From an uncultured Collinsella sp. (lineage in GTDB: Bacteria > Actinomycetota > Coriobacteriia > Coriobacteriales > Coriobacteriaceae), in the NCBI GenBank assembly GCA_902494375.1, contig CABUTL010000017.1:1-12918 (forward strand): a stretch of DNA of 12,918 nucleotides, written 5' to 3'. Every line of letters starts with the position of its first letter. Position 1 is the first letter of the stretch. Of the stretch, positions 1 to 6,447 are shown one piece after another. Made by a program: the position numbers and the translations under genes. The notes under the pieces are model-generated. The model was not told the origin of the DNA. It searched no databases and saw only the letters and a list, made by a program, of their open reading frames with translations.

Positions 1-2
1 AG

Positions 3-212
3 ATCGAAGTGTCGAGTGAGCAAGGCGCGGAGGCATCGGATGGTGGCCTGCTCTCCCTATCCGGTACGTTTAGGACCTACACCTGCACCATGTACTATGA
101 GCCGTGGCCGACTTTTCTCAGCATCGCTGGCGTTTCGCTGGGGGCGCCGACAACGTTGTCGCACGAGCGCGCGGTGACGGTCGATCCATGGCGCCCGGGG
201 GTGGTCATGTGA
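3..212 (+). CDS. C-terminal fragment of an unidentified protein (possibly TadE/TadG-like)
   Basis: An open frame enters from the left edge, so the true start lies outside the window; about 69 residues are visible, ending in the stop at 210-212. That stop overlaps the GTG start of the next gene in an ATGTGA arrangement, typical of translational coupling, which is the main reason to call this frame real. The visible tail has a run TYTCTMYYEPWP followed by an acidic-aromatic end (VDPWRPGVVM). Tails of this kind occur in small TadE/TadG-like pilus proteins, but that is an impression from the sequence and not a proven assignment. No membrane segment or catalytic motif is visible in the fragment. 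Confidence 0.5.
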   Translation: MEVSSEQGAEASDGGLLSLSGTFRTYTCTMYYEPWPTFLSIAGVSLGAPTTLSHERAVTVDPWRPGVVM

Positions 213-568
213 CCGCGGTCTCGTCCTACATCGCCTACGCGCGGGCACTCAACAGGCTGGGTTGGACGCCGGCCGAGTTTGCGGTGGCGGAGTCGTTTGT
301 CGTGCGACTGCGCGGCATGCTGGGACGGCGTCCGGTTGCCGCCAACGGCCTGCCGCTCGTCATGGCGTTTCCACGCTGCTCTTCGGTCCATACGTGTTTT
401 ATGGCCTATCCCATCGACATCGCCTTCATCAATCGCGACGGCAATATCCTCGCGCGCTACGAAAACGTCCGTCCTTGGCACATGTGTTCCTGTCCCGGCG
501 CCTGGGCGGTATTGGAACGCCCTTCAATCCTCGCTACACCTCCCGCCCTCCAACAAGCGCCGGCGTAA
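209..568 (+). CDS. DUF192 family protein
   Basis: About 119 residues from a GTG start at 209, which overlaps the upstream stop and has a purine-rich GGGGGTGG stretch 5' of it; an ATG at 188 or 104 would be possible in-frame alternatives but lies deep inside the upstream frame. The DUF192 pattern is visible: an RLRGMLGR segment (about 33-40), a core PRCSSVHTCFMAYPIDIAFIN (about 55-75) corresponding to the family's conserved 'M-x-x-P-L-D-x-x-F' block, then a D-G turn and a terminal AWAVLE. Many family members are exported, but no signal peptide is seen here. The core holds several cysteines (57, 63, 93, 95). The biochemical role of DUF192 is poorly known, so no function is claimed. Overlap with the upstream frame suggests co-transcription. 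Confidence 0.8.
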   Translation: MTAVSSYIAYARALNRLGWTPAEFAVAESFVVRLRGMLGRRPVAANGLPLVMAFPRCSSVHTCFMAYPIDIAFINRDGNILARYENVRPWHMCSCPGAWAVLERPSILATPPALQQAPA

Positions 569-572
569 GAGA

Positions 573-602
573 TTGACGACGGCGGACTTTCGTCATACGA
601 AA
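573..602 (+). promoter_or_regulatory. Candidate promoter and operator of the toxin-antitoxin pair
   Basis: TTGACG (573-578) lies 17 bp before TACGAA (596-601), a plausible but weak -10. A perfect 6-bp inverted repeat, TTTCGT-CAT-ACGAAA (588-602), covers the -10. Ribbon-helix-helix antitoxins usually repress their own operon by binding such short dyads, so this is a likely operator. This is inference from position and symmetry. Confidence 0.5.
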
Positions 603-631
603 TTGGGTAAGATGGAGGAGAAGATGCATGG

Positions 632-895
632 ATGTTGAGATCCATCCGAACGCCAAAAAAACACTTGACGGAAAAGCAGGTGCTTGGTGCCTGGTTCGCG
701 GTTACTGAGTGCATTCGCCGCGAGTCGGAGGACGAGCCGCCGAGATGGCTTGCCATTGGATGGCTTCCAGATGGTCGAAGTGTGGAACTTGTTGCGGTCG
801 AACTAATTCGTGGATGGCTCATTATTCATGCCCTGTCTCCGGTTCAGAAGAAATTCTGGCAAGAGATCGAGCGAGCTCGGCAGAGGGGTCGATGA
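632..895 (+). CDS. Putative toxin of a toxin-antitoxin pair (BrnT/RelE-like); 5' end probably frameshifted
   Basis: As read from ATG 632 this encodes 87 residues. The body (LTEKQVLGAWFAVTE, then RWLAIGWLPDGRSVELVAVE, then GWLIIHALSP and a basic tail) has the length and strand-rich pattern of small RNase toxins of the BrnT/RelE kind; the exact family is uncertain. It overlaps the downstream ribbon-helix-helix gene by 4 bp (ATGA), with the toxin first as in brnTA. The best ribosome site, GGAGGAG at 614-620, is spaced correctly for ATG 628, not 632. Frame 628 begins MDVEIHPNAKK but hits a stop at 706-708. Removing one A from the seven-A run at 655-661 would join it to the toxin body as MDVEIHPNAKKHLTEKQV. 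So the gene is either expressed from 632 with an altered N-terminus, switched by slippage, or damaged. Confidence 0.65.
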   Translation: MLRSIRTPKKHLTEKQVLGAWFAVTECIRRESEDEPPRWLAIGWLPDGRSVELVAVELIRGWLIIHALSPVQKKFWQEIERARQRGR

Positions 896-1179
896 TGGGC
901 AAGACGTATACGGCCGCTAATGGTCAGGTTGTAACGGATGAAATGATTGACGCGTGGTGTGAGTCGTACGAGCGCGGAGAGTTTCCGGATGGCGAACACA
1001 CCGTTGGTGGAATCGTGCGTGGACGGCCCCCGCTCTCAGGTGAGGGGACGGCAACGCTGTCGGTCAAGATTCCTCTGGGAATGAAGGAGGCCATTCGTCG
1101 ACGGGCGGCTGCCGAGGGGATGACGCCAAGTGAGTTTGCCCGTGCGGCTCTGAGTGAAAAACTTCTTGCTGCCGGCTGA
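892..1179 (+). CDS. Putative ribbon-helix-helix antitoxin
   Basis: 95 residues from ATG 892, with a second in-frame ATG directly after; AGAGGGG at about 883-888 is the ribosome site. The start overlaps the toxin stop by 4 bp, so the two are translationally coupled. The C-terminal half carries the DNA-binding signature: a beta strand TATLSVKIP (about 54-62), then two helices, MKEAIRRRAAAEG and TPSEFARAALSEKLLA, which is the CopG/MetJ-like RHH layout. The N-terminal half (acidic, with EMIDAWCESYERGE) would be the toxin-binding part. It probably neutralises the upstream toxin and represses the shared promoter through the dyad at 588-602. The RHH call is firm; pairing with the toxin rests on gene order and overlap. 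Confidence 0.8.
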   Translation: MMGKTYTAANGQVVTDEMIDAWCESYERGEFPDGEHTVGGIVRGRPPLSGEGTATLSVKIPLGMKEAIRRRAAAEGMTPSEFARAALSEKLLAAG

Positions 1180-1242
1180 TGCCTCTGACGTGCCGATTTA
1201 TAGAACCGAGGCTGTGCTCAAAAACTTTTTTAAAATTCTCGG

Positions 1243-1291
1243 TTGACCGGAACGCGTCCTTGGTTATACTAATCAAGCCTTGAAACAAGGC
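1243..1291 (+). promoter_or_regulatory. tRNA-Phe promoter and leader hairpin
   Basis: TTGACC (1243-1248) and TATACT (1265-1270) are separated by 16 bp, a strong sigma-70-type promoter preceded by an A/T-rich stretch (about 1219-1238) that could act as an UP element. Transcription should begin near 1277, where a perfect 6-bp hairpin, GCCTTG-AAA-CAAGGC (1277-1291), forms the first bases of the precursor tRNA. Confidence 0.8.
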
Positions 1292-1302
1292 ACACATCAA
1301 AT

Positions 1303-1375
<73 letters not shown>

Positions 1376-1388
1376 CCTTGAATTGACT

Positions 1389-1419
1389 AGGACCTCTGCA
1401 AAGGGGTCCTTTTCTTTTA
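1389..1419 (+). terminator. Intrinsic terminator of tRNA-Phe
   Basis: An 8-bp stem AGGACCTC / GGGGTCCT (1389-1396 with 1403-1410, one G-T pair) with a 6-base loop is followed by a T-rich run (1410-1419). It lies 13 bp after the tRNA. Confidence 0.85.
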
Positions 1420-1431
1420 TCGAGGGCTCTG

Positions 1432-1664
1432 CGGAAATTGCGTCCCGGAATTTGGCTTCAGAGTGGGATGCGTTTTCCGCTTTGATGTCGCTTGGGAAAG
1501 CGCGACCCGGAATCCGGCGTCAGAATGGGACGTGCTTTCCTTTTGCGGCCTTTGGCGGAAACTGCGTCCCAGATCTCGCGCTCAGAACGGGATGCATTTT
1601 CCGATTGAGGCCTCGAACGGAAAATGCATCCCAGTCTTTTGCGAAAAACGGGATGCGCTTTCCG
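1432..1664. repeat. Four-copy 62-bp tandem repeat of imperfect palindromes
   Basis: The left arm CGGAAANTGCGTCCC recurs at 1432, 1494, 1556 and 1618, exactly 62 bp apart each time. The right arm GGGATGCNTTTTCCG recurs at 1465, 1527, 1589 and 1650 (steps 62, 62, 61). The arms are complementary, so each unit can fold into a hairpin and the right arm of one unit can also pair with the left arm of the next. The best pair, 1589-1603 with 1618-1632, is a perfect 15-bp inverted repeat around a 14-base loop. Units are well diverged from each other but keep the arms. No convincing gene is present: frames that stay open here translate the repeat itself. The layout resembles REP/BIME-type intergenic palindromes. 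Confidence 0.9.
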
Positions 1665-1754
1665 GCGCTTACTTCCGACGTGCGCGCACATCTCGGCGCA
1701 CCAGCTCGTGCCCACCTGTCCCAGACATTCCTCCCACTTTTGCGCCACTTTGTA

Positions 1755-1853
1755 GACCGTTCGGTCGCCTGTCTGCATGCGCGGGTATACTCAAATCGAT
1801 AGATATGTCATGCAAGAGCGATGCGGGCTTAGCCCGTATGATTCAAAAGGGGG
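1755..1853 (+). promoter_or_regulatory. Candidate promoter, dyad and leader hairpin before the GH5-like gene
   Basis: TATACT at 1786-1791 is a good -10, but no clear -35 stands 16-18 bp upstream. In its place is a dyad, GACCG-TT-CGGTC (1755-1766), which might bind an activator. The leader holds a hairpin at 1821-1839 (CGGGC-TTA-GCCCG extended by flanking pairs), and the ribosome site AAGGGGG (1847-1853) is free of it. The promoter call is weak; the dyad and hairpin are directly visible. Confidence 0.4.
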
Positions 1854-1858
1854 CAGTG

Positions 1859-2920
1859 ATGGAGAGGATACTCGGCGTTAATCTCTCTGGCTGGTTTATT
1901 CCCGAGCCTTGGGTGACCCCGTCGCTATACGCGGCGACCGGTGCATCCAACGCGGCCGAGCTGCAGGAGGCCATGGGCACCGCCGCCTATAACGAGCGCA
2001 TGCGCCGTCATTACGAGACGTTTGTGAGCGAGGACGATTTCCGTCGCATGGCGCAGATCGGTCTCAATGCCGTGCGTCTGCCGGTGCCCTGGTATGCCTT
2101 TGGCTCGCAGGAGTCCGATGCGTCCTACATCTCGGTTGTCGACTACATCGACCGTGCAATTGAGTGGGCTGCCAAGTACGACATCCGCGTGCTGCTTGAT
2201 CTAGCAACTGTGCCCGGTGGCCAGGGCGATTCCAACGATTCGCCCGCCACGCCAGAGGCTGTTGCCGAGTGGCATTCGTCCACTAACGGCCGTCATGTCG
2301 CACTCGACGTGCTCGAGCGCTTGGCTGATCGCTACGGCGAGGCCGAGAGCCTGCTGGGCATTGAGCTGCTGGATACGCCGCAGATGAGTGTCCGCAAGAG
2401 CCTCTTCACCATGACGGATGGCATTCCTGCTCACTACCTGCGCAATTTCTATCGCGATGCCTACGAGCTCGTCCGTTCGTATATGCCCGAGGATAAGATC
2501 GTCGTCTTCTCGTCGTCGGGGCATCCCAGCGAGTGGAAGCATTTTATGCGCGGCGCCAAGTACAAGAACGTCTACATGGACCTTCACCTGTACCATTACC
2601 GCGACGAGCATGCGCTCGACATCACGAGCCCCCGCGGGCTGACGACGGCGATTTCTCGTAACAAGCGCGAGCTCAAAGAAGCGATTTCGACTGGGTTCCC
2701 CGTGCTGGTGGGCGAATGGTCGGGCGCGGCGATCTTTGCCAACTCGTCGGTTACGCCCGAGGGCCGCAATGCCTACGAGCGCGTGTTTATCGCCAACCAA
2801 CTGGCTTCGTTTGCACCGGCTGCCGGTTGGTTCTTCCAAACGTGGAAGACCGAGAAGCGCATTGCAGCATGGGACGCCCGCGCGGCGCTCGGTACGCTCG
2901 AGCGTGGCATGATTGAATAG
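1859..2920 (+). CDS. GH5-like (exo-1,3-glucanase-like) protein lacking the usual acid/base residue
   Basis: 353 residues from ATG 1859, preceded by AAGGGGG; the frame is open further upstream only through the palindromic repeat, so a longer start is unlikely. The fold pattern is that of family 5 glycoside hydrolases of the fungal exo-beta-1,3-glucanase type: GVNLSGWFIPEPWVTPSLY (6-24), NAVRLPVPW (70-78), DLATVPGGQGDSNDS (114-128), GIELLDTP (167-174), DLHLYHY (241-247), VLVGEWSGA (282-290). The nucleophile Glu286 is kept in GEWS. The acid/base Glu expected in an N-E-P motif is replaced: the sequence reads D172-T173-P174, and the His usual in DLHGAPG is Ala116. No signal peptide is visible, so it should be cytoplasmic. 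It may be a non-hydrolytic carbohydrate-binding protein or use a different mechanism. rsmI follows 6 bp later. Confidence 0.8.
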   Translation: MERILGVNLSGWFIPEPWVTPSLYAATGASNAAELQEAMGTAAYNERMRRHYETFVSEDDFRRMAQIGLNAVRLPVPWYAFGSQESDASYISVVDYIDRAIEWAAKYDIRVLLDLATVPGGQGDSNDSPATPEAVAEWHSSTNGRHVALDVLERLADRYGEAESLLGIELLDTPQMSVRKSLFTMTDGIPAHYLRNFYRDAYELVRSYMPEDKIVVFSSSGHPSEWKHFMRGAKYKNVYMDLHLYHYRDEHALDITSPRGLTTAISRNKRELKEAISTGFPVLVGEWSGAAIFANSSVTPEGRNAYERVFIANQLASFAPAAGWFFQTWKTEKRIAAWDARAALGTLERGMIE

Positions 2921-2926
2921 GTTGAT

Positions 2927-3805
2927 ATGACGCAAAACAGCGCCCATACGGGCAAACTCTATGTGGTCGGCACGCCCATCGGCAACCTGGGCGACCTGTC
3001 CCCGCGCGTTGGCGAGGCGTTTGCCGCCGCCGATGTCATTTGCTGCGAAGACACGCGTGTGACGTCAAAGCTGCTGATGCATCTGGGCATTTCCAAGCCG
3101 CTTGTCCGTTGCGATGAGAATGTGATCGCCAGCCGCGCCGCCGGCCTGGTCGACCGTCTGCTGGCGGGGGAGACCCTCGCTTTTGCCTCGGACGCCGGCA
3201 TGCCGAGTGTGTCCGATCCCGGACAGGCGCTGGTCGAGGCGGCGCGTGAGGCCGATGTGCCCGTTGAAGTTATTCCCGGGCCCTCTGCTTGCGTCACGGC
3301 GCTCGTTTCGTCCGGCATTCCCTGCGAGCATTTTTTCTTCGAGGGCTTTTTGGGCCGAAAGCACGGCGACCGCGTGCGCCGTTTACAGCGCCTTGCCGTG
3401 GTGCCCGGCGCACTCATCTTCTACGAGTCTCCACATCGCATCGTGGCGACGCTCGAGGCCGTGGCGGAGGTCTTTCCCCAGCGTGAGGTTGCCGTCTGCC
3501 GCGAACTCACCAAGCTGCACGAGGAGGTCTTGCGCGGGCCCGCTGCCCAGCTTGCCGAGGAGCTGCGTGCTCGCGGCGAGGTAAAGGGCGAGATTGCGCT
3601 GGTCATCGCGCCGCCGAGCGAGGATGAGGAGGCCGGTGTCGCGCCGGTTGGCGCCGCGGCAGCGGATCCCGACGAGGCCCTGCGCGCGGATATCCGCGCC
3701 GCGCTCGAGGAGGGGGAGCCCGCGTCTGCGGTGGCCAAGCGCCTGTCTCAGAAGTATTCGCGCCGCAAGCGCGATGTCTATGCCATGGTGCTCGATATGC
3801 AATAG
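2927..3805 (+). CDS. rsmI: 16S rRNA (cytidine1402-2'-O)-methyltransferase RsmI
   Basis: 292 residues, close to the family norm of about 280-290. RsmI transfers a methyl group from S-adenosylmethionine to the ribose of C1402 in the 16S rRNA decoding centre. The tetrapyrrole-methylase fold is evident: GTPIGNLGD (15-23), CCEDTR (39-44), FASDAGMPSVSDPG (86-99), PGPSA (117-121), FEGFLGRK (138-145), FYESPHRI and CRELTKLHEE further on. The C-terminal part, after an acidic Ala-rich linker, is a small helical region ending SQKYSRRKRDVYAMVL, also usual in RsmI. It starts 6 bp after the GH5-like stop with only a poor ribosome site (TAGGTTG), which suggests translation linked to the upstream gene. Identification is firm. 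Confidence 0.96.
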   Translation: MTQNSAHTGKLYVVGTPIGNLGDLSPRVGEAFAAADVICCEDTRVTSKLLMHLGISKPLVRCDENVIASRAAGLVDRLLAGETLAFASDAGMPSVSDPGQALVEAAREADVPVEVIPGPSACVTALVSSGIPCEHFFFEGFLGRKHGDRVRRLQRLAVVPGALIFYESPHRIVATLEAVAEVFPQREVAVCRELTKLHEEVLRGPAAQLAEELRARGEVKGEIALVIAPPSEDEEAGVAPVGAAAADPDEALRADIRAALEEGEPASAVAKRLSQKYSRRKRDVYAMVLDMQ

Positions 3806-3874
3806 ATGGAGGATATCCAGCCCTTGCGCTAGAATCATCCTCTGTATGCAACGTTTTTCTGGAGGACAAACCCC

Positions 3875-5476
3875 ATGGATCAAAGCAAGCCTTCGTTCTT
3901 TATCACGACGCCCATCTACTACGTCAACGCCGATCCGCACCTGGGCACGGCTTATTCCACCATCATCGCCGACGTTCAGGCTCGCTATCGCCGTTCCGCC
4001 GGCTATAACGTCAAGTTCCTGACCGGCATGGACGAGCACGGCGAGAAGGTCGCCGAGGCCGCGGCCAAGCACAACATGACGCCGCAGGAGTGGACCGATA
4101 GCCAGGCTCCGCACTTCAAGGAGCTTTGGAGCAAGCTCGAGATTTCCAATGATGACTTCATCCGCACCACCGAGCCGCGCCAGCACCATGCCGTGCAGTA
4201 CCTGTGGGAGCGCATGAAGGAGTCCGGCTACCTGTATAAGGGCAGCTACGACGGCTGGTATTGCGTGCCTGACGAGACCTACTTTACCGATACGCAGGTC
4301 CAGAAGGGCGACGAGGAGTACGGCAGCGTCGGCCAGCACCTGTGCCCCGACTGCCACCGTCCGCTTGAGCGCGTGCAGGAGGAGTCCTACTTCTTTAAGC
4401 TTTCCGCCTTCCAGGACAAGCTGCTTAAGCTCTATGACGAGCATCCCGACTTTGTCGAGCCTGCGTTCCGCATGAACGAGGTTCGCAGCTTTGTCGAGGG
4501 CGGCCTCAACGACCTTTCCGTGAGCCGTACGAGCTTTGACTGGGGCATTCAGGTCCCGTTTGACGAGGGTCACGTGACCTACGTGTGGTTCGATGCTCTG
4601 CTCAACTATATGACGGCCGTTGGCTACGGTGTCGACACCGACGACGCGCGTGCCGAGCTGGCCTATCGCTGGCCCGCGCAGTTCCACATCGTGGGTAAGG
4701 ACATCATCCGCTTCCACTGCGTCATTTGGCCCGCCATGCTCATGGCCATCGGCGAGGCCCTGCCCGAGCACGTCTTTGCCCACGGCTTCCTGACCGTGCG
4801 CAATGCCGAGACCGGCAAGGCCGAGAAGATGTCCAAGAGCCGCGGCAACGCCATCGCTCCGCAGGACGTTATCGACATGCTGGGCGTCGAGGGCTATCGC
4901 TACTACTTTATGACCGACGTCGTCCCCGGCACCGACGGTGCCATCAGCTTCGACCGCATGGAGCAGGTCTACAACGCCGACCTGGCCAACAGCTGGGGCA
5001 ACCTCATTTCGCGTTCGCTCAACATGAGCGGCAAGTATTTTGACGGTTGCGCGCCCGCCAAGCCCGCATCGTTCGACGCGTTTGACAACCCGCTGGCAAA
5101 GATCGCCGATGGCCTGGTCGACCGCTACATGGCCAAGATGGACGTGCTCGATTACGGCGGAGCCAAGGATGAGGTCATGGAGCTCATCCACGCCGCCAAC
5201 CACTACATCGAGGACTCCGAGCCTTGGGCACTTGCCAAGGACGAGGCCAAGGCTGACGAGCTGGCGTTTGTGATCTACAACCTGCTCGAGGCCATCCGCA
5301 TTGCCGCTCACCTGCTGATGCCGCTCATGCCCCAGACTTCTGCCGAGGCTCTGCGCCGCCTGTCCTGCGAGGACGAGGCCGCGAGCGACGACCTCAAGGG
5401 CATTTGCGCTTGGGGCCTGCTTGCTGGTGGTCAGCCCGTCGAGAAGGGCGATCCGCTGTTCCCGCGTCTGGCGTAG
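3875..5476 (+). CDS. metG: Methionyl-tRNA synthetase
   Basis: 533 residues from an ATG with a good ribosome site (GGAGG, 3861-3865). The enzyme charges tRNA-Met with methionine in the cytoplasm. Class I signatures are present: the HIGH-type motif PHLG (21-24) after FITTPIYYVNADPH and the KMSKS loop at 318-322. The central insertion has one clear zinc-type CPDC pair, while its partner knuckle reads CVPDE, so zinc ligation is partly altered as in many short bacterial MetRS. The enzyme ends soon after the anticodon-binding helices and lacks the C-terminal EMAP/Trbp111-like dimerisation domain. A possible -10 (TAGAAT, 3830-3835) lies in the 69-bp gap after rsmI, without a good -35, so readthrough from rsmI is also possible. 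A strong terminator follows. Confidence 0.97.
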   Translation: MDQSKPSFFITTPIYYVNADPHLGTAYSTIIADVQARYRRSAGYNVKFLTGMDEHGEKVAEAAAKHNMTPQEWTDSQAPHFKELWSKLEISNDDFIRTTEPRQHHAVQYLWERMKESGYLYKGSYDGWYCVPDETYFTDTQVQKGDEEYGSVGQHLCPDCHRPLERVQEESYFFKLSAFQDKLLKLYDEHPDFVEPAFRMNEVRSFVEGGLNDLSVSRTSFDWGIQVPFDEGHVTYVWFDALLNYMTAVGYGVDTDDARAELAYRWPAQFHIVGKDIIRFHCVIWPAMLMAIGEALPEHVFAHGFLTVRNAETGKAEKMSKSRGNAIAPQDVIDMLGVEGYRYYFMTDVVPGTDGAISFDRMEQVYNADLANSWGNLISRSLNMSGKYFDGCAPAKPASFDAFDNPLAKIADGLVDRYMAKMDVLDYGGAKDEVMELIHAANHYIEDSEPWALAKDEAKADELAFVIYNLLEAIRIAAHLLMPLMPQTSAEALRRLSCEDEAASDDLKGICAWGLLAGGQPVEKGDPLFPRLA

Positions 5477-5518
5477 AGACCGCGCGAGCGCCATATCGGC
5501 AATTTGTTGTTTAGCTGT

Positions 5519-5555
5519 AAGGGCATGGCCGCCACGGTCCATGCCCTTTTGTTTC
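5519..5555 (+). terminator. Intrinsic terminator after metG
   Basis: A perfect 10-bp stem AAGGGCATGG / CCATGCCCTT (5519-5528 with 5539-5548), a 10-base loop, and a TTTTGTTT tail. Confidence 0.92.
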
Positions 5556-5586
5556 AAGACGCCGCCATCATGCTAAGGAGGCAACC

Positions 5587-6447
5587 ATGACAACTTCGCC
5601 TTTGGCAAACCCCACGGCCACCAGGGAGCTGCTAGAGGAGTTTGGCCTTGCGACTAAGCATCGCCTGGGCCAGAACTTTCTAATCGACAATCATGTGATC
5701 GAGCGTATCTGCGAGCTTGCCGAGCTTGCAGGTGACGAGTGCGTACTCGAGGTGGGTCCGGGTTGCGGTACGTTGACACTTGCGTTGCTGCAGGAGGCGG
5801 CGTGCGTTACGTCGATCGAGGCCGATCCCGAGCTTGAGCCGGTGCTTGACGCCCACGCCGCCGACTATGCCAACTTCCGCTTTATCATGGGTGACGCGCT
5901 CAAGGTGACGCTGGGGCAGATTGAGCAGGCTGCAGGCGGTGAGCCAACGGTATTTGTTGCGAACCTGCCCTATAACGTGGCGGCGACGATCATCCTGCAG
6001 TTCTTCCAGACGATGCCCGCGCTCAAGCGCGCCGTCGTCATGGTTCAAAAGGAGGTTGCCGATCGCATTGCCGCAACGCCGGGCAACAAGACCTATGGCG
6101 GCTATACGGCAAAGCTCGGCCTGTATGCGCAGGTGACGGGTCGTTTTGAGGTGCCGCCGCGTTGCTTTATGCCGGCGCCGCACGTGGACTCGGCCGTCGT
6201 GCGTATCGACCGTGTTGACGGCGTGGTGCCCGAAGGGCTCGATCGCGACTTTGTGGCTCGCGTGATTGATGCTGCATTTGCCCAGCGTCGCAAGACCATC
6301 CGCAATTCCATGAGCGCCAACGGCTTTGCCAAGGACGTGCTCGATGCCGCCTTTGAGGCTTGCGGTATCGCACCCACCACGCGCGCCGAGACGCTTGATG
6401 TTGCCGACTTTGTCCGTCTGGCCCAGGAGCTAATCCATGATGCCTAA
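5587..6447 (+). CDS. rsmA: 16S rRNA (adenine1518-N6/adenine1519-N6)-dimethyltransferase RsmA (KsgA)
   Basis: 286 residues with an ideal AAGGAGG ribosome site (5575-5581). RsmA dimethylates two adjacent adenines near the 3' end of 16S rRNA during small-subunit maturation; loss gives kasugamycin resistance in other bacteria. Visible signatures: KHRLGQNFLID (24-34), the SAM-binding LEVGPGCGTLT (54-64), acidic EAD (78-80), GDAL (102-105) and the catalytic NLPY (126-129), then the usual AKLGLYAQV and MPAPHVDSAVV stretches and a C-terminal helical domain with RRKTIRNSM. It is the first gene of a pair with tatD, which it overlaps by 11 bp. It lies just after the metG terminator, so it probably has its own promoter in the short gap, but none is obvious. 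Confidence 0.97.
   Translation: MTTSPLANPTATRELLEEFGLATKHRLGQNFLIDNHVIERICELAELAGDECVLEVGPGCGTLTLALLQEAACVTSIEADPELEPVLDAHAADYANFRFIMGDALKVTLGQIEQAAGGEPTVFVANLPYNVAATIILQFFQTMPALKRAVVMVQKEVADRIAATPGNKTYGGYTAKLGLYAQVTGRFEVPPRCFMPAPHVDSAVVRIDRVDGVVPEGLDRDFVARVIDAAFAQRRKTIRNSMSANGFAKDVLDAAFEACGIAPTTRAETLDVADFVRLAQELIHDA

Noticed and set aside
1432..1664. Possible CRISPR array because of regular spacing
   Set aside because: The period is 62 bp, but the conserved parts are complementary arms that make up half of each unit and are themselves diverged. There is no identical direct repeat with unrelated spacers, and no cas gene is present.
1463..1858. Longer N-terminus for the GH5-like protein, reaching back to 1463
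   Set aside because: The frame is open by chance through the palindromic repeat. The ribosome site and the conserved GVNLSGW start both point to ATG 1859.
3383..5557. A 724-residue open frame on the minus strand
   Set aside because: It lies antisense to rsmI and metG, both firmly identified. Long antisense frames are common opposite G/C-rich codons, and the product shows no recognisable domain.
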